64,000 nt of DNA, taken from positions 1-64,000 of the forward strand of contig NZ_NOXW01000015.1 in the NCBI RefSeq assembly GCF_002251855.1. The letters are read 5' to 3'. The notes beneath the pieces were generated by a model. That model did no database searches and was not told the DNA's origin. It was given only the letters and a program-made list of their open reading frames with translations. A program made the position numbers and the translations under genes. Shown in pieces: positions 33,020 through 41,717 of this stretch (its first letter is position 1; each line of letters begins with the position of its first letter). Source of the DNA: Rhodoferax sp. TH121. Lineage in GTDB: Bacteria > Pseudomonadota > Gammaproteobacteria > Burkholderiales > Burkholderiaceae_C.

Positions 33020-33400
33020 ATGTACATCGGAGCACTGGCCGCCGAGAGCGGTGCCAGCGCCAAAGCCATCCGTCTCTATGAATCACTAGGGCTGCTGGGC
33101 CGCGTGCAGCGCCTGGGCAAGTACCGCGTCTACACCGAACAGCACCTGGTGCTGGTGCGCATGATCAAGCAGGCCCAGGCCATGGGCTTGCGCTTGGCCG
33201 AGGTAGTGCCCGTGCTACGGGGACGCACGGCGGAGCCTGATTGGGATGCGTTGTTGCGCCAGGTCGGGCAGCGCCGTACCGAGATTGCCTTGGAGGTGAC
33301 CCGCTTGCAGGCTCTGGATGCCCAGCTGCAGGCCATTCAGACTGAAATTACTGCCTGCACCGGGACGCAATTGCCTGTGCCCCTGGCCGCCTGCGCTTGA
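33020..33400 (+). CDS. MerR family transcriptional regulator
   Basis: The 126-residue protein starts MYIGALAAESGASAKAIRLYESLGLLG, the MerR winged helix, and has a long coiled coil (residues 80-112) for dimerisation. The C-terminus has a single cysteine in TACTG, so it does not look like a metal sensor. The downstream NAD(P)H-quinone reductase-like gene is the likely target; MerR regulators beside NQO-like genes often respond to redox or electrophile stress. It lies five bases after the ankyrin gene. Confidence 0.88.
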   Translation: MYIGALAAESGASAKAIRLYESLGLLGRVQRLGKYRVYTEQHLVLVRMIKQAQAMGLRLAEVVPVLRGRTAEPDWDALLRQVGQRRTEIALEVTRLQALDAQLQAIQTEITACTGTQLPVPLAACA

Positions 33401-33457
33401 CTCTGCCCCTAGGGGCAGACTTAGGGTTGCTGTTCCTCCACTACCGGAACTGCAACC

Positions 33458-34048
33458 ATGTCCTTGCCCGCTGGCAAAAACGTCCTCGTCATTCTGGGCC
33501 ACTCCGGCCACAACACCTTCAGCGCAGCTCTGGCCGACACCTATGCCGCGGCTGCGCGTGCTGCGGGCCACACGGTGCGTACGTTGCATCTGGCCGACCT
33601 GAACTTTGATCCGCTGCTGCACGGCAGCAACCCGCACCAGCAGGCGCTGGAGTCCGACCTGCTGGCCGCGCAGGACAGCATGGCCTGGGCGCAGCACATG
33701 GCCTGGGTGTTTCCAGTGTGGTGGGGCGGGGTGCCGGCGCTGCTCAAGGGTTTTCTGGACCGCACCTTCATCTCAGGCTATGCCTTCAAGTTCAACGCAG
33801 GGTCACCGTTTCCGGTGCCACTGCTCAAGGGGCGCACCGCGCATTTGCTGGTGCCCATGGACACACCGCCCTGGTACTTCCGCTGGTTTTATCGCATGCC
33901 GGCGATCCACCAGATGCGCAAGACAACGCTGGAGTTTTGTGGCATTCGGGTGCGCAAGACCTTGTCATTGGGGCCAGTGGTCAGCTCCACACCCGCGCAC
34001 CGCGCACGCTGGCTGGCGCAGGCGGGGGCACTGGCTGGCCGCATCTAG
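33458..34048 (+). CDS. NAD(P)H dehydrogenase (quinone) family flavoprotein
   Basis: A 196-residue flavodoxin-fold protein with VILGHSGHNTFSAAL at the phosphate-binding loop and FPVWWGGVPALLKGFLDRTF, both typical of the NQO1/MdaB/KefF family. It probably reduces quinones by two electrons with NAD(P)H. The ATG follows GGAACTGCAACC. The MerR-type gene 57 bases upstream is the likely regulator. Confidence 0.9.
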   Translation: MSLPAGKNVLVILGHSGHNTFSAALADTYAAAARAAGHTVRTLHLADLNFDPLLHGSNPHQQALESDLLAAQDSMAWAQHMAWVFPVWWGGVPALLKGFLDRTFISGYAFKFNAGSPFPVPLLKGRTAHLLVPMDTPPWYFRWFYRMPAIHQMRKTTLEFCGIRVRKTLSLGPVVSSTPAHRARWLAQAGALAGRI

Positions 34049-34073
34049 CGGCAGCGCAGCCCGCGGCCCAGCT

Positions 34074-34400
34074 TCAGGCGTCCAGAAAGTCGCCCGCCGT
34101 GGGCGCTGCGCCCGGATCGCGTGCCTTGCGCACGCCGTGTTTGGCCAGAATTTCTACATAAAACTGCGTACCACCGCATTGCACCAGGGCGTCAATCAGC
34201 TTGGTCAGCTCGGCCACGTGGGCGGTCTGTGCCGTGTCCTGGGTGGGGCCAAAGCGGCAGTCAAAGTCCCAGTAGTCCACGCCCTCGGGCAGGGCACGGC
34301 GGCGTTCGCGCTTGAGGTACTTGCGGATTTCGTGCTTGGTGGCTTCGAGCAGGCGCTCGGGGTGTTTGCCTTCTACGGCGAGGGGGAAAGTCTTTTTCAT
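34074..34400 (-). CDS. DUF6172-like small protein
   Basis: A 108-residue basic, helical protein starting MKKTFPLAVEGKHPERLLEATKHEIRKYLKRERR. The KHEIRKYLKRERR and LPEGVDYWDFDCRFG segments match a small family I know as DUF6172, with no known function. GACTCCC precedes the ATG on its strand; it overlaps nothing and is divergent from the exonuclease gene. Confidence 0.75.
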   Translation of the reverse strand: MKKTFPLAVEGKHPERLLEATKHEIRKYLKRERRRALPEGVDYWDFDCRFGPTQDTAQTAHVAELTKLIDALVQCGGTQFYVEILAKHGVRKARDPGAAPTAGDFLDA

Positions 34401-34432
34401 GGGAGTCCTGGGCCGATAGAGGCGGGTGGGCG

Positions 34433-35041
34433 ATGATACGCCCCATGCAGGAACGCCACCCCACCCCCGACAAAGACACCATTGCCCAGCTGCCGCCCTT
34501 TGAGCGTCTGGGGCTGGACCGCATCACCCTGGTGAGTACTGGCGCAGAGGCCAAAGAGGCCTATGCCGCCCTGACCGACACCTCGGCCTGGGGTTTTGAC
34601 ACCGAGTCCAAACCCACCTTCAAGGTCGGTGAGGTGTCCGACGGGCCGCACATCCTGCAACTAGCCACGCCGCAGCATGCCTGGGTGTTCCAACTGCTGG
34701 ACCCAGCCTGCACCGCCGTGGCTGCCGAGCTGCTGGCGCTGGGTGGCATTGCCAAGGCCGGTTTTGGCTTGGGCGACGACAAGAAACGCATTGTGGGCAA
34801 GCTGGGGGTGCAGCTCCAGGGCATTCTGGAGCTCAACACGGTGTTCCGCGAGCGCGGTTACCGCAAGGACATGGGCGTGAAAGGCGCAGTGGCGGTGCTG
34901 TTCCAGCAGCGCTTCATGAAGTCCAAAAAAGCCGCTACCAGCAACTGGGCCAGTGCGCGGTTGACGGAGTCCCAGCTGGTCTATGCCGCGAATGACGCCT
35001 ACGGGGCCATACGCGTCTTCCACGCGCTGGGTCTGGCCTGA
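34433..35041 (+). CDS. 3'-5' exonuclease (RNase D-like fold)
   Basis: The 202-residue protein contains the DEDD-type motifs: GFDTESKP (D and E of motif I), a motif II in AKAGFGLGDDKKRI, and YAANDAYGAIRVF with the final aspartate. This is the short DnaQ/RNase D-like domain without HRDC. It may process RNA or DNA ends. Two ATGs (34433, 34445) are near each other; either may be used. Confidence 0.87.
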   Translation: MIRPMQERHPTPDKDTIAQLPPFERLGLDRITLVSTGAEAKEAYAALTDTSAWGFDTESKPTFKVGEVSDGPHILQLATPQHAWVFQLLDPACTAVAAELLALGGIAKAGFGLGDDKKRIVGKLGVQLQGILELNTVFRERGYRKDMGVKGAVAVLFQQRFMKSKKAATSNWASARLTESQLVYAANDAYGAIRVFHALGLA

Positions 35042-35062
35042 AGGGCGTAGCCCGCCGGGGCC

Positions 35063-35311
35063 TCAGTGGGTCACGAACTCATAGGCAACTTCCTCGCTCT
35101 CCACCATGTCCAGGATGTCGTTGAGCTCGTCCTCGCTCTCGGTGCTGGACCAGGTTTCTTCGGGGTTGGTGGCAAACAGGGGTTCGATGGCCATGTCCAG
35201 GAACTGGCCGTTGGGCAGACTCAGTACGGGCGTGCCCTCGGAGGTTTCGACCAGCTCCCATTCGTCGGGGACCGACATTTCGAGCTTGATAGTGACGTGG
35301 AGTTTTTTCAT
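35063..35311 (-). CDS. Small acidic protein of unknown function
   Basis: An 82-residue protein starting MKKLHVTIKLEMSVPDEWELVETSEG, with a strongly acidic second half (PEETWSSTESEDELNDILDMVESEE). No family recognised. AAGGAA precedes the ATG at 35311, which supports that start rather than the longer frame. Acidic, soluble and probably cytoplasmic. Confidence 0.7.
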   Translation of the reverse strand: MKKLHVTIKLEMSVPDEWELVETSEGTPVLSLPNGQFLDMAIEPLFATNPEETWSSTESEDELNDILDMVESEEVAYEFVTH

Positions 35312-35395
35312 GGATTTCCTTGGTGGCTGAGGCGGCGAGGTTAACCCAGCCCGCCGTAAGATGGATGACACCCTTTGCATCCCAACCATCCTGCC

Positions 35396-36400
35396 ATGCA
35401 CATTGCCGTTTACAGCACCCGCCCCTATGACCGTGCCGCCCTGAGTGCAGCCGCACAAGGCACGCCACACCGATGGACCTTTCTGGAGGTGCGGCTGGAC
35501 GCGACAACCGTAGCCACGGCCGCCGGGGCGGATGCAGTGTGCGTGTTTGTGAACGACCATCTGCCCCGTCCCGTGTTGCAGGCCCTGCACGCGCTGGGCG
35601 TGCGCCTGTTGCTGCTCCGCTGTGCCGGCTTCAACCAGGTGGACCTGGCGGCTGCGGCCGATCTAGGCCTGGCCGTGGGGCGCGTGCCCGAGTACTCGCC
35701 CTACGCTGTGGCCGAACACACGCTGGCCCTGGTGCTCACGCTCAACCGCAAGATCCACCGCGCCTACGCCCGGGTGCGCGAAGGCAACTTTGCGCTCGAT
35801 GGCCTGCTGGGTTTCGACCTGCATGGCCGCACTATCGGCGTGGTGGGCACGGGCCGCATTGGCGAAACCTTTTGCCGTCTGATGACCGGCTTTGGCTGCA
35901 CGCTCTTGGCAACCGACCCGCAGCCCAACCCGGCCTGTGTCGCCTTGGGCGTGCAGTACGTGCCGCTGCCCGAGCTGCTGGCGCGCAGCGACGTGGTGAG
36001 CTTGAATTGCCCGCTCACACCGCAGACCCACCACCTGATTGACGCAGCGGCCTTTGCCGGCATGAAGCGCGGTGCCATGCTGGTCAACACCAGCCGCGGC
36101 GCCGTGGTGGACACGCGGGCCGCCATCGATGCGCTCAAGAGCGGGCAGCTGGGCGCGCTGGGGCTGGACGTCTACGAGGAAGAGGGCGACCTGTTCTTCC
36201 GCGACCTGTCGGGCGCCGCCATCCAGGACGATGTGTTTGCGCGCCTGCTCACCTTCCCCAATGTGGTGGTGACCGGGCACCAGGCCTTTTTTACCGAAGA
36301 CGCGCTGACCGCCATTGCGGCCACCACGCTGGACAACATCGACCACTTTGCCGCCACAGGGCAGGCGCGCTATCCGGTGTCGGTCGAGAAGCTGGCCTAG
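35396..36400 (+). CDS. ldhA: D-lactate dehydrogenase, LdhA type (2-hydroxyacid dehydrogenase)
   Basis: The 334-residue enzyme is close in length and sequence to E. coli LdhA (329 residues). NAD-binding GTGRIG lies near residue 153; NTSRGAVVDT, DVYEEEGDLFF and GHQAFFTEDAL contain the catalytic Arg, Glu and His regions. It reduces pyruvate to D-lactate with NADH. The start codon ATG at 35396 is chosen because MHIAVYSTRPYD is the family N-terminus. It is divergent from the acidic-protein gene. Confidence 0.92.
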   Translation: MHIAVYSTRPYDRAALSAAAQGTPHRWTFLEVRLDATTVATAAGADAVCVFVNDHLPRPVLQALHALGVRLLLLRCAGFNQVDLAAAADLGLAVGRVPEYSPYAVAEHTLALVLTLNRKIHRAYARVREGNFALDGLLGFDLHGRTIGVVGTGRIGETFCRLMTGFGCTLLATDPQPNPACVALGVQYVPLPELLARSDVVSLNCPLTPQTHHLIDAAAFAGMKRGAMLVNTSRGAVVDTRAAIDALKSGQLGALGLDVYEEEGDLFFRDLSGAAIQDDVFARLLTFPNVVVTGHQAFFTEDALTAIAATTLDNIDHFAATGQARYPVSVEKLA

Positions 36401-36409
36401 CGCCTCGGC

Positions 36410-37021
36410 TCAGGCTGGGGTGCGGCCCCAGACCAGCAGCAGATTGTTGGCCGGCATTGCGTGGCGTGCCTGCAGGTGCAGGCACGCCAGAGCAGCTTGC
36501 GCTTGCACATCCGCGAGCTGGCGAATGCCAAAACTGGGGTCATGCGTGCGCAGGCTCTGGTCAAAGTCCAGGTTGCTTTGCGTGGGCACGACGTCGGCCT
36601 CGAAGTAGGGACCGTAGGTAACCAGAACACCGCCCGGCTTCAGGTGCGTGGCTGAGCCTTGCATCAGCGCGGCGCAAGCGGCCCAAGGTGCAATATGCAG
36701 CATGTTGATGCACAAAATCAAATCAAACGGCGTGTCTTCCAGCTGCCAGGGCGTCTTGCACACGTCCAGCGGCAGCGCCACATTCACATTGGCCAGGTCG
36801 GCCTCGGTGGCGCGCACTTCGATGTTGTAGAGCGCCCCTGGGTGCACCTCGGTGGGCTGCCAGGTCCAAAGCGGCATGTGCTGCGCCAGCCACACCACAT
36901 GCTGGCCGGTGCCCGAGGCAATCTCCAGTGCCGTGCCCTGCGCAGGCAGAAAGGTTTGTAGCGTTTCCAGGATTGGCTGTTTGTTGCGCTCGGCAGAGGG
37001 GCTGAAATCGGGTTGGGCCAT
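36410..37021 (-). CDS. DUF938 family SAM-dependent methyltransferase
   Basis: The 203-residue protein starts MAQPDFSPSAERNKQPILETL, the DUF938 signature, followed by the SAM-binding LEIASGTGQHVVW. The family is near the class-I methyltransferases; the substrate is unknown. The upstream frame extends through the DnaA-box repeat and is not used. The ATG at 37021 is supported by the family N-terminus. Confidence 0.9.
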   Translation of the reverse strand: MAQPDFSPSAERNKQPILETLQTFLPAQGTALEIASGTGQHVVWLAQHMPLWTWQPTEVHPGALYNIEVRATEADLANVNVALPLDVCKTPWQLEDTPFDLILCINMLHIAPWAACAALMQGSATHLKPGGVLVTYGPYFEADVVPTQSNLDFDQSLRTHDPSFGIRQLADVQAQAALACLHLQARHAMPANNLLLVWGRTPA

Positions 37022-37123
37022 GGGTTTAGGGCACGCGCTCAGTGGCAAAGGCCGCGAGATTAACCCAGCTTGTACTCCCGTTACCACAAGATTCAGCCAC
37101 TCAAACGGAAGCCTCAGCGACTG

Positions 37124-37230
37124 CTCAAAAAATAGGCGCGCTGTCCGGGGCCAATCCTGGCGCGGCTTTGCGGGCTTGTGAACACGCTTATCCACAAAGC
37201 AGCCCACAGGCGCACGGGGTAAGTATTTTT
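37124..37230 (+). repeat. DnaA-box repeat, copy 3
   Basis: Same layout as copy 2: AAAAAATAGGCGC, GGCGCGGCTTTG, GCTTGTGAACA, the DnaA box TTATCCACA at 37188-37196 and GGTAAGT exactly 22 bases after it, then a T run. Confidence 0.8.
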
Positions 37231-37301
37231 TGCAAGCCGGGAGGCGACGTGCCCCGTACTACAGTGCCGTCCTTGGGGTTTGAAGCATTCAAGGGAGATA
37301 T

Positions 37302-38105
37302 ATGAAAAAAATACTGATGGCTTGCGGTTTCGTATTGGGTAGCTGTTTCACGCTTGGCTCGGCACTGGCACAGGGGGCACCGCTGCAAAAGGACTGCGAG
37401 CTGTGTCCCGAGTTGGTGCAGGTGCCGGCGGGCAGTTACACCATGGGGCGGCAGGATGGTCTGTCCAACGAGCGGCCGGAGCACAAGGTCACCCTCAATG
37501 CGTTTTACCTGGGGCGCATGGAAGTAACGCAAGCCCAATGGAAGGCCGTGATGAACAGCACACCTAGCGCGAACGGTGCTTGCGGGCCGCAGTGTCCGGT
37601 GGATTCGGTGAACTGGGATGAGGTTCAGGAGTATTTGGCCAAGCTCAGTGCCTTGAGCGGCAAGACCTACCGCCTGCCTAGCGAGGCGGAGTGGGAATAC
37701 GCGGCCCGGGCCGGTACCAGCAATCTGTACGTGTGGGGCGATATGCCCAGTCGTGAATACGCAAATTACGGCAGCGAAACCTGTTGTGAAGGACTGGCTG
37801 AGGGGCGCGATGCCTGGGTGCATACCGCGCCGGTGGGAAGCTTTCCGCCGAATGCGTTTGGCCTGTTCGATATGCTGGGCAATGTAGCCGAGTGGACGCA
37901 GGACGTCTTCTACAAGAACTACATGTTTGCCACCAAGGACGGCAGTGCGTGGGTGAGCGATGCACCTGGTGCGGCATTTTCACGTGTGGTGCGCGGTGGA
38001 GCCTGGAACCAGGATGGTGCCTCTTTGCGCGCCACCAAGCGTGCACAGGCCATCACGACGGAGCCCAGTGACGCCATCGGCTTTCGGGTAGCCCGATCGC
38101 TTTGA
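37302..38105 (+). CDS. Secreted formylglycine-generating-enzyme-like protein (SUMF1 domain)
   Basis: The 267-residue protein has a signal peptide (MKKILMACGFVLGSCFTLGSALA). The rest is an FGE-sulfatase domain: VPAGSYTMG, LGRMEVTQAQW, YRLPSEAEWEYAAR, NAFGLFDMLGNVAEW and FRVARSL. No sulfatase lies nearby, so it may serve as a C-type-lectin-like or structural domain instead. AAGGGAGA precedes the ATG. Downstream is a TraB/GumN gene. Confidence 0.9.
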   Translation: MKKILMACGFVLGSCFTLGSALAQGAPLQKDCELCPELVQVPAGSYTMGRQDGLSNERPEHKVTLNAFYLGRMEVTQAQWKAVMNSTPSANGACGPQCPVDSVNWDEVQEYLAKLSALSGKTYRLPSEAEWEYAARAGTSNLYVWGDMPSREYANYGSETCCEGLAEGRDAWVHTAPVGSFPPNAFGLFDMLGNVAEWTQDVFYKNYMFATKDGSAWVSDAPGAAFSRVVRGGAWNQDGASLRATKRAQAITTEPSDAIGFRVARSL

Positions 38106-38132
38106 AAGAGCTGGTAGCGCGTGGAGACGGTA

Positions 38133-39017
38133 ATGATGAAAAAACTGGTGTTGACGTGGTGGCTGGTGTTGTCAGCGGGCCTGGCATGGGCCCAGGCCCC
38201 CGTGCCGCTGTTGTGGAAGGTGAGCAGTGGCTCCAACAGCATGTACCTGCTGGGCTCCTTTCACCTGCTCAAGCCCACGGACTACCCGCTGGCGCCCAGC
38301 GTAGATGCCGCGATGGCGGACGTACAGCAGCTGTACTTCGAGGTGTCGCCGCAGGAGATGGAGTCGGCCGACCTGGCCGACCGGATGAGTCGGGCAGCCT
38401 TACGTACCGATGGCCGGATTTTGCAGCAGGCGCTGCCCCCCAAGACCTGGGCTGCTCTGCGTGCCTATGCGGCCAAGGCCGGTATGCCGTTGGAGCCGCT
38501 GCAGCCTTTCAAGCCCTGGTTTGTTGCGCTGGCCTTGACGCTGTCGGAGTTCCAGAAGCTGGGCTTTTCTCCGGCATTGGGGTTGGACCAGCATTTGATG
38601 CAGGCCGCTGCCCGCAGCCAAAAACCGACCTGGGGTCTGGAGACGGCGGGCGCGCAAATCCAGATGCTCGACAGCATGGATACCGCCACCCAAGCGGATT
38701 TTCTGGCGGAGACTTTGATCGACCTGCAAGATATGCCGGGCCAAACCGACACCCTGCACCGCGCTTGGCGCGAGGGGGATGCCAAGGTGCTGGAGCGCGA
38801 GAGCATGGCCGATTTGCGGGCGCGGTTTCCGGCGCTCTACACCCGTCTCATCGTGGACCGCAACCGCGCTTGGTTACCCCACCTGCAGGCCTTGCTAGAT
38901 GGCAAGAAGGCTGGCGGGCGGGCTTTGGTGGTGGTGGGGGCGCTACACCTGGTGGGGCGCGATGGCGTAGTGCGCATGTTGGCGGACAAGGGCTACCGGG
39001 TAGAGCGTCTGCCCTGA
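38133..39017 (+). CDS. TraB/GumN family protein
   Basis: The 294-residue protein has a signal peptide (MMKKLVLTWWLVLSAGLAWA). LWKVSSGSNSMYLLGSFH near residue 30 and ALHLVGRDGVVRML near the end are the two conserved histidine/glycine motifs of the TraB/PrgY/GumN family, which are putative metal-dependent proteases. GGAGAC sits before the ATGs at 38133 and 38136. It follows the FGE-like gene by 27 bases and is likely co-transcribed with it. Confidence 0.88.
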   Translation: MMKKLVLTWWLVLSAGLAWAQAPVPLLWKVSSGSNSMYLLGSFHLLKPTDYPLAPSVDAAMADVQQLYFEVSPQEMESADLADRMSRAALRTDGRILQQALPPKTWAALRAYAAKAGMPLEPLQPFKPWFVALALTLSEFQKLGFSPALGLDQHLMQAAARSQKPTWGLETAGAQIQMLDSMDTATQADFLAETLIDLQDMPGQTDTLHRAWREGDAKVLERESMADLRARFPALYTRLIVDRNRAWLPHLQALLDGKKAGGRALVVVGALHLVGRDGVVRMLADKGYRVERLP

Positions 39018-39060
39018 AGCGGACTTAGGGCTGGCTGTCTAACTGAAACAACAGAGTACT

Positions 39061-39101
39061 AGGGTAAACCCTTGCATCGGACATAGGGTTTACCCTATAC
39101 T
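39061..39101 (+). promoter_or_regulatory. Promoter with a perfect 12-bp inverted repeat
   Basis: AGGGTAAACCCT at 39061-39072 and its exact inverse AGGGTTTACCCT at 39085-39096 flank the space between a TTGCAT -35 (39072-39077) and TATACT -10 (39096-39101). A repressor bound here would cover the promoter of the following small gene. Confidence 0.6.
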
Positions 39102-39145
39102 GCGGCGCAACATCAGTTGTTTTTACTTATCTCAAGGAGCCCGCC

Positions 39146-39409
39146 ATGGCCACCACCACATTGAACAGCCTCACTCTGCCTTCCAGCGCCCAGCCTACCG
39201 TGGGTGCATCCCTGCAAGCGCTGCTGGCTGCCAGCCAGGCCTTGGTTGTGGCCCTGTGGCAAGCTGCGGTGGGTACCAAATCTTCCGCTGCCAGAACTGC
39301 CTACCAAGAGGCTGAAGCGCTGCGTACATATGCAGCGCAAATCCAGAGCAGCGATCCCGAATTCGCGAACGACCTGTTCGCTGCTGCCGACCGCCACGAA
39401 GGCCTATAA
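39146..39409 (+). CDS. Small alanine-rich protein of unknown function
   Basis: An 87-residue, helical, alanine-rich protein starting MATTTLNSLTLPSSAQPTVG. No membrane segment or signal peptide. AAGGAG seven bases before the ATG is a good ribosome site, and a well-formed promoter lies just upstream, so this is a real, probably well expressed gene. Family unknown; similar small helical proteins occur in Comamonadaceae. Confidence 0.8.
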   Translation: MATTTLNSLTLPSSAQPTVGASLQALLAASQALVVALWQAAVGTKSSAARTAYQEAEALRTYAAQIQSSDPEFANDLFAAADRHEGL

Positions 39410-39442
39410 GCCTTCGCATGGGCGGCCCCGGCCGCTCCCCTC

Positions 39443-40498
39443 TTACATCGTGGGGTAATCGGTGTAACCCTTGGCGCCGGGCGTGTAGTAGGTGCTGCTG
39501 TCAGGCACATTGAGTTCCGCCCCGGCCTTCACACGTTCTGGCAGGTCGGGGTTTGCAATGTAGCTGTTGCCAAACGCCACCGCATCCAGTTTGCCTTCTT
39601 TGATCGCCTGCTCAGCCTCTTCAGCGCTGTAGCCCATGTTGCCGATCAGTACTCCCTTGAATCTCTCGCGAGCCACCGTCACGACGTCGGCCTTTTGCAC
39701 GCCAAAGAAATCTGCGCGCATCAGGTGCAGGTAGGCCAGCTTGAAGTCGTTGAGCTTCTCGGCCAGGTAGGCGGTCAGGCCCACGGGGTCGCTGTCCTTC
39801 ATGCTGTTGTAGCTGTTCAGCGGCGAAAGGCGCAGGCCTACACGGTCTGCACCAATGGCGGCGCTCACAGCCGTCAGTACTTCAAACAAAAAGCGCGCCC
39901 GGTTTTCGACAGTGCCACCATACGCATCGGTGCGCTGGTTGCAGCCGTCGCGCAGGAACTGGTCAATCAGGTAGCCATTGGCGCCGTGCACTTCCACGCC
40001 GTCAAAGCCGGCTTCGATGGCATTTTTGGCCCCTTGCGCGAAGGCTGCCACGATGTTGGCAATCTCGTCGGTGCTCAGCGCGTGCGGCACGGCATGGGGG
40101 ACCTTGCCGGCCGGCGTGTGGATTTCGCCCTCAATGGCAGTGGCGCTGCTGGACACGGTGCGCTGGCCACCGTTGATGTCGGGGTGTGCGGCGCGGCCAG
40201 CGTGCCAGATCTGCAGGAAGATGCGCCCGCCCTTGGCGTGCACGGCGGCGGTGGTTTTCTTCCAGCCTTCAATCTGTGCTGCGGAGTAAATACCGGGCTC
40301 AGCCACAAAGGCCGAGGTATCTTCCTGCACCATGGTGCATTCGGTGATCAAGAGGCCGCCACTGGCGCGTTGCGCGTAGTACTCGGCCATCAGGTCGTTG
40401 GGCAGGTGTTCCATGCCCGCGCGGGTGCGTGTGAGCGGGGCCAGCACAAAGCGGTTGGGAAGGGTCAGTGCGCCAACTTGCAGGGGATTGAATAGCAT
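39443..40498 (-). CDS. Old Yellow Enzyme family NADH:flavin oxidoreductase
   Basis: The 351-residue TIM-barrel FMN enzyme starts MLFNPLQVGALTLPNRFVLAPLTR. LQIWHAGR, DGVEVHGANGYLIDQFL and NQRTDAYGG are the conserved substrate and FMN motifs; the set resembles NemA/XenA-type reductases of alkenes and nitro compounds. The ATG at 40498 fits the family; the upstream extension is ignored. Physiological substrate unknown. Confidence 0.92.
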   Translation of the reverse strand: MLFNPLQVGALTLPNRFVLAPLTRTRAGMEHLPNDLMAEYYAQRASGGLLITECTMVQEDTSAFVAEPGIYSAAQIEGWKKTTAAVHAKGGRIFLQIWHAGRAAHPDINGGQRTVSSSATAIEGEIHTPAGKVPHAVPHALSTDEIANIVAAFAQGAKNAIEAGFDGVEVHGANGYLIDQFLRDGCNQRTDAYGGTVENRARFLFEVLTAVSAAIGADRVGLRLSPLNSYNSMKDSDPVGLTAYLAEKLNDFKLAYLHLMRADFFGVQKADVVTVARERFKGVLIGNMGYSAEEAEQAIKEGKLDAVAFGNSYIANPDLPERVKAGAELNVPDSSTYYTPGAKGYTDYPTM

Positions 40499-40595
40499 GG
40501 GAAATCGGTCCAAAGAGTGAGTCAACAAGGGGCGAGAAGGTATCACCCGCCGAATAAGCCGAAGGCCGTGGGGTTACTGGAAAGTGGCGTAGCGC

Positions 40596-41693
40596 TCAGG
40601 CTACCCAGCCCAGTGCTGCCACGGGTGGCAGATCGTGGCTGACGCTATGCCAGTGTTCTCCGGCATCCGTGCTGACCCACAGGCCGCCGGTGGTGGATGC
40701 CATGGCGAGCGTCTGGCAGTCTGCTGCCAGCGCCAGGCCGTGGCGGTAGACCAGGTGGTAGGCGTGGGTCTGTGGCAGGCCGGCGCTGAAGGTCCGGAAG
40801 GTCTTGCCACCGTCGTCCGTTCGGTTGACTACGAGCTTGCCGTCCACCGGATAACGGTGGGTGTCAGCGGCTGCCGGTACAAACCAGGCGCGCAGCGGGT
40901 CTTGCGGGTCGCAGGCCACAGCAAAGCCAAAACCGGAGGGGGTGGGCGCCGCAACGTGCGCCCACAACTGTCCGCCGTTGGTGCTGCGGTAAATGCCACA
41001 GTGGTGCTGCACCCACAGCACATCGGCCTGCGCGGTGCACTGCACCATACGGTGGGGGTCTTGGGTGTTGGGGTCATCAGCGTTGTCGGCAGGCAGGTAG
41101 TCCGCGGTCATCCCGGCCGCGGTGAGGGCCCAACTGGCACCGCCATCCCGCGTTTGCCACACGCCACCGCAGGAAATGCCAACGCGGATGTGGTGTGCAT
41201 CGCGCGGGTCCACCAGCACCGAGTGCATGCCCGGAAAGTCGTTGCCGCCCCCAAACCACCCCGGGCGGCGCGGGTCTTCCCACAAGGCGGTGCAAAGGGC
41301 CCAGCTGGCGCCACCATCCTCCGATTTGAACAAGCCTGCTGGCATGCAGCCGGCCCACAGGGTGCCAGGTTCAGCCATGCCGCCGGGGGCAAGCGCCCAG
41401 ATCTGGTCCACATTCCAGGGCGTGGGGTCATTGGCCAAGGGGCCGCTGTCAGGCTTGGGTGGGAAAGCGGGGGCGGCCATCTCGGTCCAATTGGCACCGT
41501 GGTCGGTGCTTTTGCGCAGCTTGACGCCAAAGTGGCCCATACGCAGTGCTGCGAACCAATGGCCGGTGCGCGGATCGGCCAACACCTGGGTGACCGGGTC
41601 GCCCGTAAAGTGGTGGCTCACAACCCCCCACTGCGCGCCCCGGCCACGCACCACAAACAAGCCTTTACGACTGGCAACCAAGAGTGTTTGCAT
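40596..41693 (-). CDS. BNR/Asp-box beta-propeller protein
   Basis: A 365-residue protein made of Asp-box repeats (STDHGANW, SEDGGASW, TRDGGASW, STNGGQLW, TDDGGKTF, STDAGEHW), which form a beta-propeller of sialidase or VPS10 type. No catalytic residues of sialidases are evident, and no signal peptide is seen, so a cytoplasmic structural or binding role is likely. It follows the MoaD/ThiS gene after 24 bases on the same strand, a pairing I recall from many genomes. Confidence 0.85.
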   Translation of the reverse strand: MQTLLVASRKGLFVVRGRGAQWGVVSHHFTGDPVTQVLADPRTGHWFAALRMGHFGVKLRKSTDHGANWTEMAAPAFPPKPDSGPLANDPTPWNVDQIWALAPGGMAEPGTLWAGCMPAGLFKSEDGGASWALCTALWEDPRRPGWFGGGNDFPGMHSVLVDPRDAHHIRVGISCGGVWQTRDGGASWALTAAGMTADYLPADNADDPNTQDPHRMVQCTAQADVLWVQHHCGIYRSTNGGQLWAHVAAPTPSGFGFAVACDPQDPLRAWFVPAAADTHRYPVDGKLVVNRTDDGGKTFRTFSAGLPQTHAYHLVYRHGLALAADCQTLAMASTTGGLWVSTDAGEHWHSVSHDLPPVAALGWVA

Positions 41694-41717
41694 ACGTCAT
41701 GTTTCCTCTGCACTGCG

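Noticed and set aside
29882..37196. DnaA boxes taken as a replication origin
   Set aside because: Only three perfect boxes spread over 7 kb, no dnaA, dnaN or parAB nearby and no dense box array beside an unwinding region.
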